Assembly (NCBI GenBank): GCA_036266155.1
Contig: DATANR010000295.1
Span: 1 to 32,385 of the forward strand
Origin: SIAJ01 sp036266155
Lineage (GTDB): Bacteria > Planctomycetota > Planctomycetia > Gemmatales > Gemmataceae
Reading direction: 5' to 3'
DNA length: 32,385 nucleotides
Shown: positions 30,055 through 32,385 of the stretch, piece by piece
Layout of the letters: every line of letters begins with the position of its first letter
Position numbering within the stretch: the stretch's first letter is position 1
Notes under the pieces: generated by a model
Told to the model about the DNA's origin: nothing
The model's input: the letters and a program-made list of their open reading frames with translations, nothing else
The model's database searches: none
Position numbers and translations under genes: made by a program

Positions 30055-32205
30055 TTAGACGACTCGCAAGTCTTTCGAAATGCTCCACGCCCCGTACATG
30101 CCGTCTGTCAGGGCACGCACATACCAGCGATAGACGTGGCCCGTTTGCATCGCCTTGGTCGGCGTCCAAGCTTGATCGGTCACGGTCGCCAGATAGACAT
30201 TGGCTTGCCCGGTCGTCAAGTCGTCGACGCGCACCTGATAGCTGCTCGCCCCGGTGATGCCGGCCCAGGTGAACGTCGGCGTCGGACCGGAGGTCGGGCC
30301 GAACGGACCGATAGGGATCGCGCGGCCGACCGTGAACGTGGAGAGCGGCGTCAATGCACCCTGCGTGAGCGCATTTACGGCACGAACCTGCCAGGTGTAT
30401 GTTCGCCCGCTCACGAGGTCGCTTGTCGGGCTCCAGTTCGGCCCCGGCACGCGCAGCATGAACTTCGCAGGCACATTCGCGGAGACGTCGTTGACCACGA
30501 TCACGTAGGCCGTGGCGCCGTCGACCGGCGTCCAGGTGAAGTAGGGCCGCAAGGCGGTGACGCCGTTTGCCGGCCCGGTGAGTGTCGGTCGAGCGACGCT
30601 GAACGAACCGGCGGGCGTCCACGCGCCGAAGCCGCCGGCGTTCATGGCCCGCACCATCCAAGTATAACTGCGGCCTGACACCAAATCGCTCGGCGGGGCC
30701 CAACTCGTGTCGGTCGTCGTGGCGGTCGGGAACAGGTTCGTTAGGTTGGCCGAAAGATCGTCGATGCGAATGGTGTATTGGCTCGCGCCGCCGACAACGG
30801 ACCACGAGAACGTCGGCCGCAGGCTGCTGACGCTTCCCGCTGGGCCGATCATCGAGGGCCGAGCGAGGCTGAAGTTCGCCGGGCTGCTCCACGGTCCGGG
30901 ACTGGTGCCACGCAGCGCCCGCACCCAGACCTGATATGAGCGGCCGCTGACGAGATCGCTCGTCGGCATCCACGACGTGTCGGTCGTCACCGAGTTCGGC
31001 AGGATGTCCGTCGTCTTGAGGACCTGATCGTCGATCCGCACCTGGTAGCTCGTGGCGCCGTCGACCGGTGTCCACGTGATCGTCGGTCGCAGGTTTGGCT
31101 GCGTGCCCGTCGGCCCCGTGATGCCCGGCCGGCCGACGCCGGCAATGTTCAGCTCCGCCCAGGCGTTGCTATCCGCGATCGTCACCACGCGGCTCGACAG
31201 AGCGATGCCGCCGGCGGTCGCAGTGACGGTGTACGTGCCGTTCGGCAAGAACTCGCTGAACGCGCCGAAGTTGCTGGTGGTGAGATTGTCCGTGATGCCG
31301 TTACCGTTCGCGTCGCGAATATCGACCGTGACCGCGGCTCCTTCGCCGGAGTCGAAGTAGCCATTCGCATTGGCGTCCTGGTAGGCGATGCCCGCGATGA
31401 AGCCGCCACTGTTGTTCGGTCGGTAAAGCCCGAGCCGATGCGTCGAGACCCAGGCTTCTGGCAGGCCGTCTTGCGTCTCGTAGGTCGATGGGCCTTCGTA
31501 AAGCGCGATGTCCATGCCGATCGCATTGAACGACGGCAGCGTCGCGCTCGATCCACTATCGCGTCCAAGCAGGTTTTCGAGATGGCCGAGACTGCTCGAA
31601 TTCAATTCGAGCATGTAGGCGACGGTATCGAGGAACGCGGCTCGCTGCTGAAGCCCCGCGACATTGACGCTGCCCGAGTTGTAGGCGGCCTTGGTCGATT
31701 GCAATGAACCGACCGCCCAGCCGATGTCCTCGCCCCACGAGGTGTACGTCGGGTAACCGTAGCCCCAGGTGTCGGGTGCCGCGGCGTCGTTGCTGCTGAA
31801 GCCGGGCAACGCCATGCGTGAGCCGGCCGTGCCCGTGTGAGCAAATCCGTTGGTCTCCATCCACGCGACGTGCTTGCCCGCCGTCGACTCCAGCGTCTCG
31901 TCCCAAGCGAGCGGCCCGGCATTGGGCGTGGCCCGCATGAGCGCCAGCGACGCCCCGTAATTTGCCGGCATCGACGCGCGACCGATCATCGACTTCAGGT
32001 CAGTAATGATCGGGTCGCTTTTGGTGAACCCAAAGGCCGTGCCAACGGTGCCGTTGACGAGGCCCTGGAGGTTGTTGGCAAATGCGGCCGGGTTCTGGCG
32101 AAGACTGTTGACGAGGACCCAAGCATAGGTCTCGTAAGCCGAACTGATGGCGACGGCCGGAGTGAGCCGATCCTCGAGATCGTGAAGGCGCAACACCGAT
32201 TTCAT
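30055..32205 (-). CDS. Exported CAP/SCP-domain protein with four fibronectin-like repeats
   Basis: I use ATG 32205, with GGGGAG six bases upstream; GTG 32211 is the other option. The 716-aa product starts MKSVLRLHDLEDRLTP, a variant of the LE(D/E)R-x-(V/T)P N-terminus also seen in the giant surface protein. Residues about 20-235 are a CAP (SCP/PR-1) domain: LVNSLRQNPAAFANNL, GKHVAWMETNGFAHTG and SWGEDIGWAVG, with the His and Glu of the family present, then LGHLENLLG. Residues about 260-330 form a small Ca-type beta domain (YQDANANGYFDSGEGAAV). Four repeats with a period of about 90 aa follow (starts near 358, 448, 540 and 630), each LRPTxxWxxVDGATSYQVRIDD...TTDTSWxPTSDLVSGRSY...VRA. It is probably surface-bound. 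No catalytic role is assigned. Confidence 0.85.
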   Translation of the reverse strand: MKSVLRLHDLEDRLTPAVAISSAYETYAWVLVNSLRQNPAAFANNLQGLVNGTVGTAFGFTKSDPIITDLKSMIGRASMPANYGASLALMRATPNAGPLAWDETLESTAGKHVAWMETNGFAHTGTAGSRMALPGFSSNDAAAPDTWGYGYPTYTSWGEDIGWAVGSLQSTKAAYNSGSVNVAGLQQRAAFLDTVAYMLELNSSSLGHLENLLGRDSGSSATLPSFNAIGMDIALYEGPSTYETQDGLPEAWVSTHRLGLYRPNNSGGFIAGIAYQDANANGYFDSGEGAAVTVDIRDANGNGITDNLTTSNFGAFSEFLPNGTYTVTATAGGIALSSRVVTIADSNAWAELNIAGVGRPGITGPTGTQPNLRPTITWTPVDGATSYQVRIDDQVLKTTDILPNSVTTDTSWMPTSDLVSGRSYQVWVRALRGTSPGPWSSPANFSLARPSMIGPAGSVSSLRPTFSWSVVGGASQYTIRIDDLSANLTNLFPTATTTDTSWAPPSDLVSGRSYTWMVRAMNAGGFGAWTPAGSFSVARPTLTGPANGVTALRPYFTWTPVDGATAYVIVVNDVSANVPAKFMLRVPGPNWSPTSDLVSGRTYTWQVRAVNALTQGALTPLSTFTVGRAIPIGPFGPTSGPTPTFTWAGITGASSYQVRVDDLTTGQANVYLATVTDQAWTPTKAMQTGHVYRWYVRALTDGMYGAWSISKDLRVV

Positions 32206-32385
32206 GCCCACTCCCCAGGGGAACGGTGATCGATCGATCCGTTTGGCCCGTGCGAGGGAGTTCGAGCCGTGAGAAGTGTGGCATACATTCGCGAGCGCGT
32301 CCAGACCAGCTGGATCGGGAAAAGAACGCGAATTTGCGATGAAAGGTTCGGATTAAGAACGGGCTGGAAATGTTGAGGTGGCGAA

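Noticed and set aside
29570..31075. 501-aa minus-strand ORF
   Set aside because: It overlaps the Hsp70 and CAP genes in another frame, and its translation is Arg/His/Asp-rich with no domain, typical of a shadow in G+C-rich DNA.

Overview
The window looks like chromosomal DNA of a planctomycete, most likely a Gemmata-type member (Gemmataceae). It is G+C-rich. It carries a DUF1580-type protein, two very large exported proteins whose N-termini have the short basic 'SLEERTVP'/'DLEDRLTP' segment common in planctomycetal surface proteins, a dockerin-like C-terminus, and an rplC gene standing alone outside an S10 operon. This assignment is inferred from gene content, not from a marker phylogeny.

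Positions 1 to about 10,510 look like one end of an integrated mobile element. A tyrosine integrase (9233-10393, minus) starts 117 bp from the 3' end of a tRNA-Val(GAC) gene (10511-10584, minus), the usual layout when an element enters at a tRNA 3' end. Going left come an unrecognised 441-aa protein with a C-terminal helix-turn-helix, a DUF1580 protein, a primase-polymerase/PriCT_2/AAA replication protein broken by two compensating frameshifts (4960-7068), a gene-free stretch with a long hairpin and many GTCCGGGT repeats (a candidate replication origin), and an opposed pair of terminase small and large subunit genes (2467-4423). Left of these lie three unrecognised minus-strand genes, the last running off the window. 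No capsid, portal, tail or lysis gene is visible. The integrase-replication-origin-terminase layout is what a phage satellite would show, but a prophage cut by the window edge is equally possible because the left boundary is not visible.

From 10,600 rightward the window is ordinary chromosome. Cytochrome oxidase assembly comes first: ctaA (heme A synthase), then one long ORF fusing ctaB (heme O synthase) to a SCO copper chaperone. Next are a zinc-ribbon/PilZ protein, a lipoprotein, a TetR regulator divergent from a small cupin gene with two inverted-repeat operators between them, and a secreted FG-GAP repeat protein. A minus-strand trio (20372 to 18017) encodes a Wza-like polysaccharide export lipoprotein and two unrecognised exported proteins. 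An alpha/beta hydrolase and a PmtA-like methyltransferase overlap by 4 bp.

The last third holds a 1253-residue surface protein (propeller-like region, five Ig/cadherin-like repeats, dockerin), an MFS transporter, rplC, a short Hsp70-family protein and a CAP-domain protein with four fibronectin-like repeats. Two long imperfect inverted repeats flank rplC, one after the MFS gene and one filling the rplC-hsp70 gap.
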